Shown in pieces: positions 56,776 through 64,000 of a stretch of DNA of 64,000 bases. This stretch comes from Pseudomonas sp. PIC25 (GTDB taxonomy: Bacteria; Pseudomonadota; Gammaproteobacteria; Pseudomonadales; Pseudomonadaceae), in NCBI RefSeq assembly GCF_002286785.1, contig NZ_MUJY01000118.1, positions 20,895-84,894 of the forward strand, given 5' to 3'. Positions within the stretch are counted from its first letter, which is position 1; the number at the start of each line of letters is the position of its first letter. The notes beneath the pieces were generated by a model that did not search any database, was not told the origin of the DNA, and was given only the letters and a program-made list of their open reading frames with translations. A program made the position numbers and the translations under genes.

Positions 56776-58170
56776 ATGCCTTCTTCTTCTCCTCGCGTCG
56801 CCATTCTGGGGACGGCCGAGTCGAGCCTGTCTCTTGCGCCGCTCGACCGCTTCGGCGATCTCTCCGAACTGCTCGCCGCGCCGGGCTATGACATCCTCCT
56901 GCTGGAGCTGCCCGGCCCGCTCGCCGGCCAGGCGCTCCGTAGCCTGCGTCTGAGCGAAAGCTACCGCTTCAGCCTGATCTACTGCTGTCGCGACCAGGAT
57001 GCTTGGTGCACTGCCTTGGGCGACGGCACGCCGCCGGCCGACCTGGGTGCGCTGACGCCGTTGTGGCGGTTGTGGAAGGAGCGTTTCGCCCTGTTCAACC
57101 GTGGGGCGGCGCCGGAGCGTTTCGAGACGCGCGTGCTGGCCTGGCTGTGGTTGCGTTCGCGGGGCGACATCCATGCCCTGCGCGATCCCCAGGTGCCGCA
57201 GCACTACCGCTATCCGCTGCTCGAGGCGCTGGCCATTGACGAGTCGGTGAATGCGTTCGTCTGGCTGCAATTGATGACCCAGCAGGGCCTGCTCGAAGAG
57301 GGCGAGCTGGTGGACCGCCTGCGCCTGTGCACCGGCTGTGGCTCGGGCCGATTGAACTACGTGGACGTCTGTGCCGAGTGCCACTCCCTGGACATCGCTC
57401 GGCAGCCATCGCTGCATTGCTTCACCTGCGGCCACGTCGCGCCGCAGGAGCATTTCCTCAAGGACGGCCTGCTGCTCTGCCCGAACTGCCTGAGCCGGCT
57501 GCGCCATATCGGCAGCGACTACGACCGGCCGTTGGAAAACTACCGTTGCCGCGGTTGCCAGGCGTTCTTCGTCGATGCCGCCGTGGAGGCCCGCTGCCTG
57601 GACTGTGGCCAGGTGCACGAACCAGAGAAGCTGCGGGTGCGCGAAGTCCGGCATTTCCGTCTGGCCGAAGCCGGGCGGCTGCGCTGCCGGCAGGGTTTCG
57701 TCAGCGAGACGAGCCACAGCGAGCAGTTCGGCCGGCTCAATCTGCTGGGGGCGCGCACCTTCCGGGAAATGCTCGGCTGGCAGATTCAGATCGTCCGCCG
57801 CTATCGCGAGCCGGCGTTTTCCCTGCTCGGGCTGCGCTTCGTCAACCTGGCCAGCGCCTTGGCCAAGCTTGGCGAACTGAGTGGCCACGCGCTGGTGGAC
57901 AGTCTGGTGGAGCGCTTGCAGGAGGCGGTACGCGAGACCGACCGCTTCACCCGCACCAGCGAGGAACATCTCTGGCTGCTGCTGCCGAATACCGGTGCCG
58001 AAGGGCTCGCCAGTCTGCGCCAGCGGCTGGCTCGCGTGGCCGAGTTGCTGAAGACCTCGGAGGCCCGCGACATCGAGTTGCGCATGGTGGGCTTCAGCGC
58101 CCCGCAGGACCTGCTCGAACAGGAAGACGGCGAACTGTTGCTGGCGCGGCTGGCGGGTGAGTTGGCCTGA
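56776..58170 (+). CDS. TackOD1-like multi-zinc-ribbon protein with degenerate GGDEF domain (I-site kept)
   Basis: 464 residues, no membrane segment. Residues 1-110 look receiver-like (VAILGTAESS; DILLLELPGP). Residues 185-277 hold six CXXC pairs (185/188, 199/202, 215/218, 235/238, 258/261, 274/277) with the LRHIGSDYDRP segment recognised from TackOD1 domains. Residues 340-464 form a GGDEF fold in which the signature is replaced by SEEHL (395-399), while the I-site RETD (386-389) and the Arg393 position are in register with active enzymes. It therefore should not synthesise c-di-GMP but could bind it, as PelD does. First gene of a four-gene unit; its stop overlaps the next start (TGATG). SD upstream of ATG 56776 is poor. 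Confidence 0.85.
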   Translation: MPSSSPRVAILGTAESSLSLAPLDRFGDLSELLAAPGYDILLLELPGPLAGQALRSLRLSESYRFSLIYCCRDQDAWCTALGDGTPPADLGALTPLWRLWKERFALFNRGAAPERFETRVLAWLWLRSRGDIHALRDPQVPQHYRYPLLEALAIDESVNAFVWLQLMTQQGLLEEGELVDRLRLCTGCGSGRLNYVDVCAECHSLDIARQPSLHCFTCGHVAPQEHFLKDGLLLCPNCLSRLRHIGSDYDRPLENYRCRGCQAFFVDAAVEARCLDCGQVHEPEKLRVREVRHFRLAEAGRLRCRQGFVSETSHSEQFGRLNLLGARTFREMLGWQIQIVRRYREPAFSLLGLRFVNLASALAKLGELSGHALVDSLVERLQEAVRETDRFTRTSEEHLWLLLPNTGAEGLASLRQRLARVAELLKTSEARDIELRMVGFSAPQDLLEQEDGELLLARLAGELA

Positions 58171-59498
58171 TGAGCGGCTTCTTCGAACAGGCCCAGGCAT
58201 TGCTCGTCGACCTGTCCGGATCGGATGGGCTGAGCCAGTTGTTCATGAGCCTGTTCCCGTTTTTCCTGCTGTTCGAGCTGCCGCTCAACGTGCTGGTATT
58301 GCTCGGGGTGATGCGCTGGTTCGCACGCCGACGCAGCCGTACGCCCCAGCACAGCCTGTACCAGCCACGGGTATCCTGCATCATCACCTGCTACAGCGAA
58401 GGGCTGGATGTGCAGAAGACGCTGCTCAGCCTGTGCGAGCAAACCTATCCGGGCCATATCGAGATGATCCCGGTGGTCGATGGCGCCACCGCCAACCAGG
58501 CGACATTGCGCGCGGTGCGCGATTTTCGTCTCAATGCCGAACTCTATCCGCGCCGGCAGTTGCGGCCGATCGCCAAGTGGCAGCGTGGCGGGCGGGTCTC
58601 GTCGCTGAACGCCGGCCTGGCCCATGCCACCGGCGAGATCGTCATGGCGTTGGATGGCGACACCTCGTTCGACAACAACATGGTCAGCGCCATGGTCCGC
58701 CATTTCGCCGACCCCGAGGTGCCGGCGGTGGCCGGCAGCCTGCGCGTGCGCAATGCCTGGGCGTCGCTGAGCACGGCGGTGCAGGCGCTGGAGTACCTGC
58801 TGTCGATCCACATGTCGAAGATCGGCCTCAGCGAGTGGAACCTGGTGAACAACGTGTCCGGGGCCTTCGGCGCGTTCCGCCGCAGTTTCCTCGAACGCAT
58901 CGGCGGCTGGGACACCCACACCGCCGAAGACCTCGACCTTACCCTGCGGATCAAAAGCTACTTCGGACGCCGGCCGCTGCGCATTCCGTTCGAGCCGGAG
59001 GCCATCGGCCACACCGACGCGCCGGCGACCCTGCGCCAGTTCCTCCTGCAACGTCTGCGCTGGGATGGCGACCTGTTCTTCCTTTATATCCGCAAGCACA
59101 GCCACAGCATCACGCCGCGCCTGCTCGGCTGGCCGAATTTCCTGATGACCCTCGTCAGTGGGTTCTTCTTCCAGTTGGTGTTGCCGTTCATCATCCTCAG
59201 CTACAGCCTGGCGGCGTTGTTCCTGTTGCCGGGCTCGACACTGCAGTTGTTGTTCGTGCTGGTCTACACGCTCTATCTGGCTATCACCCTGCTGTTCTAC
59301 CTGGCGATGCTGGTGATGGTTTCCGAACGCCCGCGCCAGGACCTGCGCTTGGCCCTGCTGGTGCCGATCTTTCCGCTGTTCATGCTGATGATGCGCTGCT
59401 GGAGCGCGGTGGCGATGCTCAACGAAGCGCTGCGCCGCGGTCATGAGGAAACCAGCATGGCGCCCTGGTGGGTACTGAAGAAGGCTACGAAGTTCTGA
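58170..59498 (+). CDS. Membrane family 2 glycosyltransferase (PgaC/BcsA-like, processive type)
   Basis: 442 residues with an N-terminal membrane segment (about 23-50), a cytoplasmic catalytic domain, and C-terminal membrane segments (about 323-350, 358-385, 392-415). All residues for processive polysaccharide synthases are present: Asp104 (VVDGA), DGD 162-164, Glu253-Asp254 (TAEDLDLT) and QRLRW 294-298. No PilZ domain. It would polymerise a sugar from a nucleotide-sugar and extrude the chain. Start and stop each overlap the neighbouring genes by 1 nt (TGATG both times), indicating coupled synthesis. Confidence 0.92.
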   Translation: MSGFFEQAQALLVDLSGSDGLSQLFMSLFPFFLLFELPLNVLVLLGVMRWFARRRSRTPQHSLYQPRVSCIITCYSEGLDVQKTLLSLCEQTYPGHIEMIPVVDGATANQATLRAVRDFRLNAELYPRRQLRPIAKWQRGGRVSSLNAGLAHATGEIVMALDGDTSFDNNMVSAMVRHFADPEVPAVAGSLRVRNAWASLSTAVQALEYLLSIHMSKIGLSEWNLVNNVSGAFGAFRRSFLERIGGWDTHTAEDLDLTLRIKSYFGRRPLRIPFEPEAIGHTDAPATLRQFLLQRLRWDGDLFFLYIRKHSHSITPRLLGWPNFLMTLVSGFFFQLVLPFIILSYSLAALFLLPGSTLQLLFVLVYTLYLAITLLFYLAMLVMVSERPRQDLRLALLVPIFPLFMLMMRCWSAVAMLNEALRRGHEETSMAPWWVLKKATKF

Positions 59499-61576
59499 TG
59501 TCGCGTCTGTTGCTCCTGATTTCCTGCCTGTTCGGCCTGCCCGCAATGGCGGCGCCGCTACCCCTGGCCGATCTGTTGAACGGGCTGGAGAATGATCCCG
59601 CCTGGCTCGCCGACCAGGCCGAGAGCGAGGCCCTGCGCGCCGAGCGCGAGCTGCGCGAGGACGAGGCGGGCTGGCAGCTTTTTGCCGGTACCAGCGCCGG
59701 GCATTATCGCGAGCTGGTGACCGACAACGTGCGTGACGAGTACGACGGGCTCGACCTGGCAGTGGGCGTACGCCACCCGCTGCTGGGCAGCCTGAAGCGT
59801 CAGGCCGATGCGGTACAGGCCAGCCAGCACGACATCCAGCGCCAGCAACTGCGCACGGCCCTGCGCCGTGCCGAACAACGCCTGGCCCTGCGCGGCGCCT
59901 ATGCCGACTGGTGGCGCGCCCAGCAAGAGCAGCGCTGGTGCGCGGCCCTGGCACCTGAGCTGGCGGCGGCCGAGCGGCGTATCCAGCAGCGTCAGGCGGG
60001 TGGCTGGTTGCTGGCCTCCGAAGCGCAGTTGCAGCGCAGCCGCTGGCAGGAACTGGCCCGTCGCTGCGCGGAAACGGCACGGGTGATCGATGAAGTGCGC
60101 GCGGCCGTGGCGGCCTATGCCGGTGCTCCCCTGGAGACCGATGCCGAAGCGCTCGCCGAGCCGCTGGCCGACCGGCCGCAGGCGCAGGAGCGATGGTTGG
60201 CCCTGCTCGAGCGCCACCCCCGCCTGGCCGAGCGCCAGGATCGTCTGGCGCAGGCCGAGCAGGGGCGCGAGAGTCCGTGGTATGCCGGGGTGGATTCCAG
60301 TTTCAGTCTCGCCCAGAGCATCGAGGAGCGCAGCGGTGGCGGTGCGCCTGGTACCGGTCTGGTGGCCAGCCTCAACTTTTCCGCGCCCTTCGATCTACTC
60401 GGCAACGACCGAGCCCGGCAGCGTCTTGGCGAAGCGCGTTACCAGGCGGCCCTGCGCCAGCTGGATGTCGAGCGGCGGACCCTGGCGCGGGAGCTTGGCC
60501 GTACCTTGCGGGCCCAGCGATCGGCGCTGTCGACCCTGACGCTGCGGCGCGAGCAGTTCGAGGCGGCACAGGCCGCCTGGCGCGAGCGGCGCGCCCGTGG
60601 CGAGCGGGACCTTGAGCAAAGCGTGCTGCCGGAGCTGGTGGCCGAGCGGGAGTTCTACCTCAGTGGCTTCGCCCTGATCGCCGCTTGGCATGCCGCCTGG
60701 CTGCGCGAGGCGGAGCTGGGCATTTTCGGCGACGACGATGCCGCCTTCGCCGCGCTGCTCGGCGACAGCCGCCAATCGTGGGTCGCCCTGGACGCTGTCC
60801 AGAACAACACGGTGTCGACGGATGCCGAGTGGAGCCAGGCCAGCTATTTGTGGGACAGCCACGCACTGCTCGATCCGAAGCGTCGTGCCGGGGAGCTGCG
60901 TGCCTTGCGGCGAGCCGGGATGACCGTGATCTACCTCGGGCTCGACAAGGCACAGGTGGATACCCTGCCGGCCACCCGTGCCGCGCTGGGCGAACTGCTG
61001 GCGGCGGCCGGGCGCGAGGGGCTGCGGGTCAGCCTGCTGCTGGGCGATCCCGCCTGGCTGAACGCCGGCCAGCGCGACGGACTGACCGCGCTGATCGGAC
61101 AACTGCGAAGCCTGCCGTTCGTCAGCCTGCATCTCGACCTGGAAGTGGAACAGCTCGGCTGGCCGGTGCCCACCAGCCGCCTGCAGGACTGGCTCGACAC
61201 GCTGAAGGCCGCTGCCGAGGCCAGCCCCTGGCCTGTGGAGCTGTCGAGCCACCCGCGCTGGTTCGCCGAGCCTGCTGCCGGCCAGCCCTGCGTACCTTGC
61301 GCGCTGCCCGACCTGGGTGTGCGCAGCGTCAGCCTGATGATCTACACCCGCAATGCCGAGCGCAGTGGCGCCCTGGCCGAAGACATCGCCCGACGCTGGC
61401 CGGCGGTGCGCTTCCGCCTGGCGCAGAGCGTCGAGCGCGTGCTGCCGGCCGAGGAAAGCTGGGCCGGTGTGCCGGCGGCGGAATTGCGCCGGCAAGCCGA
61501 ACGCTGGCGTACCCAGTTGCAGCCCGTCGGTGTCAGCGGCCTGGATTGGCAGGCCTGGACCGATTTCCCCAAGTGA
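59498..61576 (+). CDS. TolC-like outer-membrane factor fused to a C-terminal glycosidase-like domain
   Basis: 692 residues. Signal peptide (cleavage after AMA, residue 18). Residues about 20-410 have the long helical repeats of outer-membrane efflux proteins (for instance RQADAVQASQHDIQRQQL and the second-half ARQRLGEARYQAALRQ). Residues about 428-692 form a separate alpha/beta region with barrel-like strands: MTVIYLGLD, LRVSLLLGDPAW, VSLHLDLEVEQLGW, VELSSHPRW and VSLMIYTRN; the cluster Asp547/Glu549/Glu551 could be catalytic, and a CVPC pair occurs at 598-601. I know no standard TolC with this tail. It may trim or modify the polymer during export. ATG 59498 overlaps the GT stop. Confidence 0.8.
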   Translation: MSRLLLLISCLFGLPAMAAPLPLADLLNGLENDPAWLADQAESEALRAERELREDEAGWQLFAGTSAGHYRELVTDNVRDEYDGLDLAVGVRHPLLGSLKRQADAVQASQHDIQRQQLRTALRRAEQRLALRGAYADWWRAQQEQRWCAALAPELAAAERRIQQRQAGGWLLASEAQLQRSRWQELARRCAETARVIDEVRAAVAAYAGAPLETDAEALAEPLADRPQAQERWLALLERHPRLAERQDRLAQAEQGRESPWYAGVDSSFSLAQSIEERSGGGAPGTGLVASLNFSAPFDLLGNDRARQRLGEARYQAALRQLDVERRTLARELGRTLRAQRSALSTLTLRREQFEAAQAAWRERRARGERDLEQSVLPELVAEREFYLSGFALIAAWHAAWLREAELGIFGDDDAAFAALLGDSRQSWVALDAVQNNTVSTDAEWSQASYLWDSHALLDPKRRAGELRALRRAGMTVIYLGLDKAQVDTLPATRAALGELLAAAGREGLRVSLLLGDPAWLNAGQRDGLTALIGQLRSLPFVSLHLDLEVEQLGWPVPTSRLQDWLDTLKAAAEASPWPVELSSHPRWFAEPAAGQPCVPCALPDLGVRSVSLMIYTRNAERSGALAEDIARRWPAVRFRLAQSVERVLPAEESWAGVPAAELRRQAERWRTQLQPVGVSGLDWQAWTDFPK

Positions 61577-61583
61577 CCGAGCC

Positions 61584-62630
61584 ATGAAGATTCGTTTCGA
61601 CAGCCGCAAAGAACACAATCCCACCCGGGAACAAGGCCTGGAGGTGCTTTATGCACCGGGCAAACGCGTGGCCTTCCGGTTGCGCTGGTATCTGATCCTG
61701 TTTCTCGTCGCCAGCCCGCTGCTGTGGTTCGTTGGCAAGGTGCTGTACGGTTTCTGGCTGGTGGATGCCCCGGCCCAGCTGCGCATGCCCGTGGTGGAAA
61801 TCCGTGCCCGCGACGCCGGCGTGGTGACCCATCTCGATGTTCGGACCGGTGACCGGGTGGAGGCGGGGCAGCGCCTGATCCAGTTGGACAATCCCGAGTG
61901 GCGTGCGCGCATGGCGCAGCTCAGGGCGTTGCCGGCCGGGCTGGAGGCGTCGGCTCCGCAATCGGTCGACGGCCATGAGCGGCAGGTACTGAGCCGCCAG
62001 CTCGAGCGCGCCCGTCAGCGCGTCGGCCAGGTGCAAGCCTTGCTGGCGCAGGGCGCGGCGACCCGGGCCGAGCTGATCGCCGCCGAAAGCGAGCGAGACG
62101 CACGGGAAAGCGATCTACTGGCGTTCGACCGTCGCCAGCGCGAATTGAGCCAGCGGCCTTACGGGGAGGCGCGCGACCTGCTCCAGCAGCATGCCGAGCA
62201 GGCGTGGCTGGAATCCCGCCTGGAAGGCCTCGAATTGCACGCCAGTGCCCCCGGCCTGGTCGCAGAGGTGTTGGTCGGCGAAGGCGAGAACGTCGGCCCC
62301 GGTACTCTGCTGATGCGCCTGGAAGGCATGGGCGAGCCGGTGCTCTGGATCTACCTGGAGCCGCGCTATGGTCGCTATGCGCAACCGGGGCAGCCGCTGG
62401 AAGTCCGCATGCCGGACGGCAAATGGCTGAAGGCGCGGATTCTGCAACAGGCCGACCGCGCCGGGCGCCTGCCGAGCGACCTGCGCTCGCCGTTCGCGGC
62501 GAGCCAGTTGGGCCTGCTGGTGCCGGCGGCTCTGGAAGAGCCGCTGCCGGAGCGCTGGCGGGTCGACCAATTGCCGGTGCAGACCCGCTTCCCCAACGAC
62601 TGGGCCGGCGTGTTCAGCGCCGGTCGTTAA
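61584..62630 (+). CDS. HlyD-type membrane fusion protein
   Basis: 348 residues, ATG 61584, 7 nt after the TolC-like stop. One N-terminal membrane segment (about 35-58), then a biotinyl-lipoyl-like half (DAGVVTHLDVRTGDRVEAGQRLIQLDN), a coiled-coil hairpin with Arg/Glu/Gln heptads, and the second half HASAPGLVAEVLVGEGENVGPG. No PilZ domain (unlike Alg44). It should bridge the inner-membrane synthase to the TolC-like duct. The last 17 nt overlap the convergent hydrolase. Confidence 0.87.
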   Translation: MKIRFDSRKEHNPTREQGLEVLYAPGKRVAFRLRWYLILFLVASPLLWFVGKVLYGFWLVDAPAQLRMPVVEIRARDAGVVTHLDVRTGDRVEAGQRLIQLDNPEWRARMAQLRALPAGLEASAPQSVDGHERQVLSRQLERARQRVGQVQALLAQGAATRAELIAAESERDARESDLLAFDRRQRELSQRPYGEARDLLQQHAEQAWLESRLEGLELHASAPGLVAEVLVGEGENVGPGTLLMRLEGMGEPVLWIYLEPRYGRYAQPGQPLEVRMPDGKWLKARILQQADRAGRLPSDLRSPFAASQLGLLVPAALEEPLPERWRVDQLPVQTRFPNDWAGVFSAGR

Positions 62631-63615
62631 CCCGCGTCCGCAACCAGGCGGGAATACGCCGTTCCAGGTAATAGCCGGGCCGGTGCGGCGGCCCTTCGAC
62701 GAAACCGACATGGCCACCCTTGGCCTGTAGTTCGAAGGTGGTGCTGGCAGACAGCTCGCCGGGCTCCGGCAGGCTGTGGGGGAACACGAAGGGATCGTCG
62801 GCGGCCTGGATGATCAGCGTCGGCACCTGGATGGCGCCGAGAAAGTAGCGGCTCGACGCGCGTCGATAATAGTCCTGGGCGTCTAGATAGCCGTGCAGCG
62901 GCGCGGTGATGCGGCCGTCGAAATCCCAGAACGTGCGCATGCCGTCCAGCGGGCCGAGTTTCTCCAGCACCGACAGCCGATCGGCCAGCCCCTGGTGAGC
63001 GAACAGGCGCTGCTTGTCCTTCACGTAGGCGACCATGGCGCGCATGAAGTGCGCCTGGTACACCCGCGAAAAGCCGGTGCCGATGCGGTCGGCGCACTGA
63101 TCCAGGCGGAACGGTACCGACACCGCCACCGCACCCTGCAGGGCGCAGTCCGCCCCGCTTTCACCCAGGTGCTTGAGCAGCACGTTGCCACCCAGCGAAT
63201 AGCCCACCGCGAAGAGCGGAGCCAACGGCCGCTGGGCACGCAGGTGGGCGATGACCTCGGCGAGGTCATCGCTGGCCCCGGAGTGATAGGCACGCGGCAA
63301 CAGGTTCGGCTCGCCGGAACAGCCGCGCCAGTTCAGCGCCACGCTGGCCCAGCCCTGGGCGGCCAGGGCCTGTTGCAGACCGAGCACGTAGAGCGAGCTG
63401 GAGCAGCCGGTCAGACCGTGCAGCACCAGCACCAGTGGCGCATCCGCCGAATGCGGGCCGTGCCAATCCAGATCGAGGAAGTCGCCATCCGCCAGCCACA
63501 GCCGCTCCCGCGTCCGCTCGAGACTCGGCGCTTGGCGGCAGAACGGCGACCAGAGCGTCTGCAAGTGCGGGCCGGGCAGCCACCAGGCGGGTTTGAATTC
63601 GAGGGTTGGGGACAC
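62614..63615 (-). CDS. YheT-like alpha/beta hydrolase
   Basis: 333 residues from GTG 63615. Oxyanion HGLTG, nucleophile elbow GYSLGGN near residue 150, acidic partner in ADDPFVFP and His in GGHVGFVEGPP. The N-terminal PAWWLPGPHLQTLWSPF block is characteristic of the YheT/ABHD1-3 group. Short-chain esterase of unknown natural substrate. Convergent with the polysaccharide operon. Confidence 0.9.
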   Translation of the reverse strand: MSPTLEFKPAWWLPGPHLQTLWSPFCRQAPSLERTRERLWLADGDFLDLDWHGPHSADAPLVLVLHGLTGCSSSLYVLGLQQALAAQGWASVALNWRGCSGEPNLLPRAYHSGASDDLAEVIAHLRAQRPLAPLFAVGYSLGGNVLLKHLGESGADCALQGAVAVSVPFRLDQCADRIGTGFSRVYQAHFMRAMVAYVKDKQRLFAHQGLADRLSVLEKLGPLDGMRTFWDFDGRITAPLHGYLDAQDYYRRASSRYFLGAIQVPTLIIQAADDPFVFPHSLPEPGELSASTTFELQAKGGHVGFVEGPPHRPGYYLERRIPAWLRTRVNDRR

Positions 63616-63886
63616 TAAGGGGCTCCGACTTCAAGCAGCTCAATCATTAAACGGCCCGGAAACCTGAAAGGCAAAGCTTCCGACCACTTGGAGTGGTTAT
63701 GGCAATAAGGCGTCTATATCGGGGATTGATGAGGGGAGGTAAGGCTTTCCTGGCCTGCTTGTAAGCATTTTGATATCGCGTCGCTCGATGTGAAGAGTTT
63801 CACTCCGGGCGATAGGTTTCACTAAGAAAATGCCCCCCGATTCTGTCTTGGCTGCTCAAGGCGGAACTTGTCGAAGGGACGCAACG
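63616..63886. other. 271-bp gap with no gene
   Basis: No ORF of note. It holds an AT-richer stretch (GCATTTTGATATCG) about 130 bp before the next start and is the likely promoter region for the type I secretion gene; no specific sites recognised. Confidence 0.5.
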
Positions 63887-64000
63887 ATGCACTCGCAGGA
63901 CTCAAACGCCCAGCCCACCCCGGAGCTGGACACCGGCCTCGCCTGTCTGGTGATGCTGGCGCGGTTCCACAACGTGGCCGCTTCCCCCGAACAACTCACC
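63887..64000 (+). CDS. LapB/RTX-type type I secretion ATPase, start only (cut by window edge)
   Basis: The first 38 codons are present and open to the window edge: acidic-polar start, then ELDTGLACLVMLARFHNVAA and SPEQLT. The LARFHNVAASPEQL pattern is that of the inactive C39-peptidase-like N-terminal domain of LapB/RtxB ABC exporters. These pump large adhesins such as LapA. Identification rests on a short stretch. Confidence 0.6.
   Translation, partial: MHSQDSNAQPTPELDTGLACLVMLARFHNVAASPEQLT

Noticed and set aside
57801..60080. 759-codon minus-strand frame across the GT and TolC-like genes
   Set aside because: Covers three real genes on the other strand and is low-complexity Arg/Ala/Gln/His sequence.

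Overview
The window is about 64 kb of GC-rich chromosome from a gammaproteobacterium that is almost certainly a Pseudomonas of the P. aeruginosa lineage. The evidence is gene order: argB-algC-dut-coaBC-radC, rpmB-rpmG, lrp/dadA-ridA-dadX, pauR-like-cycB, xpt-rep, comM-ubiK-glnK-amt, sutA, xerC-DUF484-dapF-lysA-lppL-cyaY-rnk, then serA/D-2-hydroxyglutarate dehydrogenase. I saw no rRNA, tRNA, CRISPR array or intact insertion sequence. Species is not resolved.

Layout. 1-5.5 kb: a leftward housekeeping run (coaBC, dut, long-form algC, argB cut by the window edge) and rightward radC. 5.6-8 kb: a peptide-type binding protein and ribosomal L28/L33. 8-24 kb: amine and amino-acid catabolism, with a cupin, an omega-transaminase, a kauB-type aldehyde dehydrogenase, a gamma-glutamylputrescine-oxidase-like flavoenzyme, lrp, dadA-ridA-dadX and a PauR-like repressor. 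Interspersed are an MFS transporter, an OmpA-like protein, a phospholipase D-type lipoprotein and a MocR regulator facing a DUF1127 gene. 23-37 kb: cytochrome c5, a 710-residue acyl-CoA hydrolase/transferase, xpt, rep, two tandem GGDEF-EAL proteins, a MATE pump, a LysR regulator, an SMP-30 lactonase and comM. 38-42 kb: nitrogen control, with NtrC-like and sigma-54-like sites ahead of glnK and two different amt genes, then yjbQ and sutA. 42-51 kb: HAD phosphatase, xerC, DUF484, dapF, lysA, lppL, an AraC regulator, cyaY, DUF1289, rnk and a lipase. 50-56.5 kb: serA and its D-2-hydroxyglutarate dehydrogenase partner, an FAA hydrolase, a DUF3077 gene with a 28-codon upstream ORF, a higBA module and an SdiA-regulated-type beta-propeller.

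The most unusual region is 56.8-62.6 kb, a tightly coupled four-gene operon. Gene 1 encodes a cytoplasmic protein with six CXXC pairs (TackOD1-like) and a degenerate GGDEF domain that keeps the RxxD inhibitory-site motif. Gene 2 is a processive-type family 2 glycosyltransferase with multiple membrane segments. Gene 3 is a TolC-like outer-membrane factor fused to a C-terminal glycosidase-like domain. Gene 4 is an HlyD-type membrane fusion protein. Together they read as a candidate c-di-GMP-gated exopolysaccharide synthesis and secretion machine. The start of a LapB-like type I secretion ATPase follows 1.3 kb downstream. With the two GGDEF-EAL proteins and long-form AlgC, the window is rich in surface and biofilm functions.

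Several genes lack an in-window regulator or partner, so pathway assignments for the catabolic block rest on family knowledge. All coordinates of starts were chosen from start codons and upstream Shine-Dalgarno sequences read by eye.
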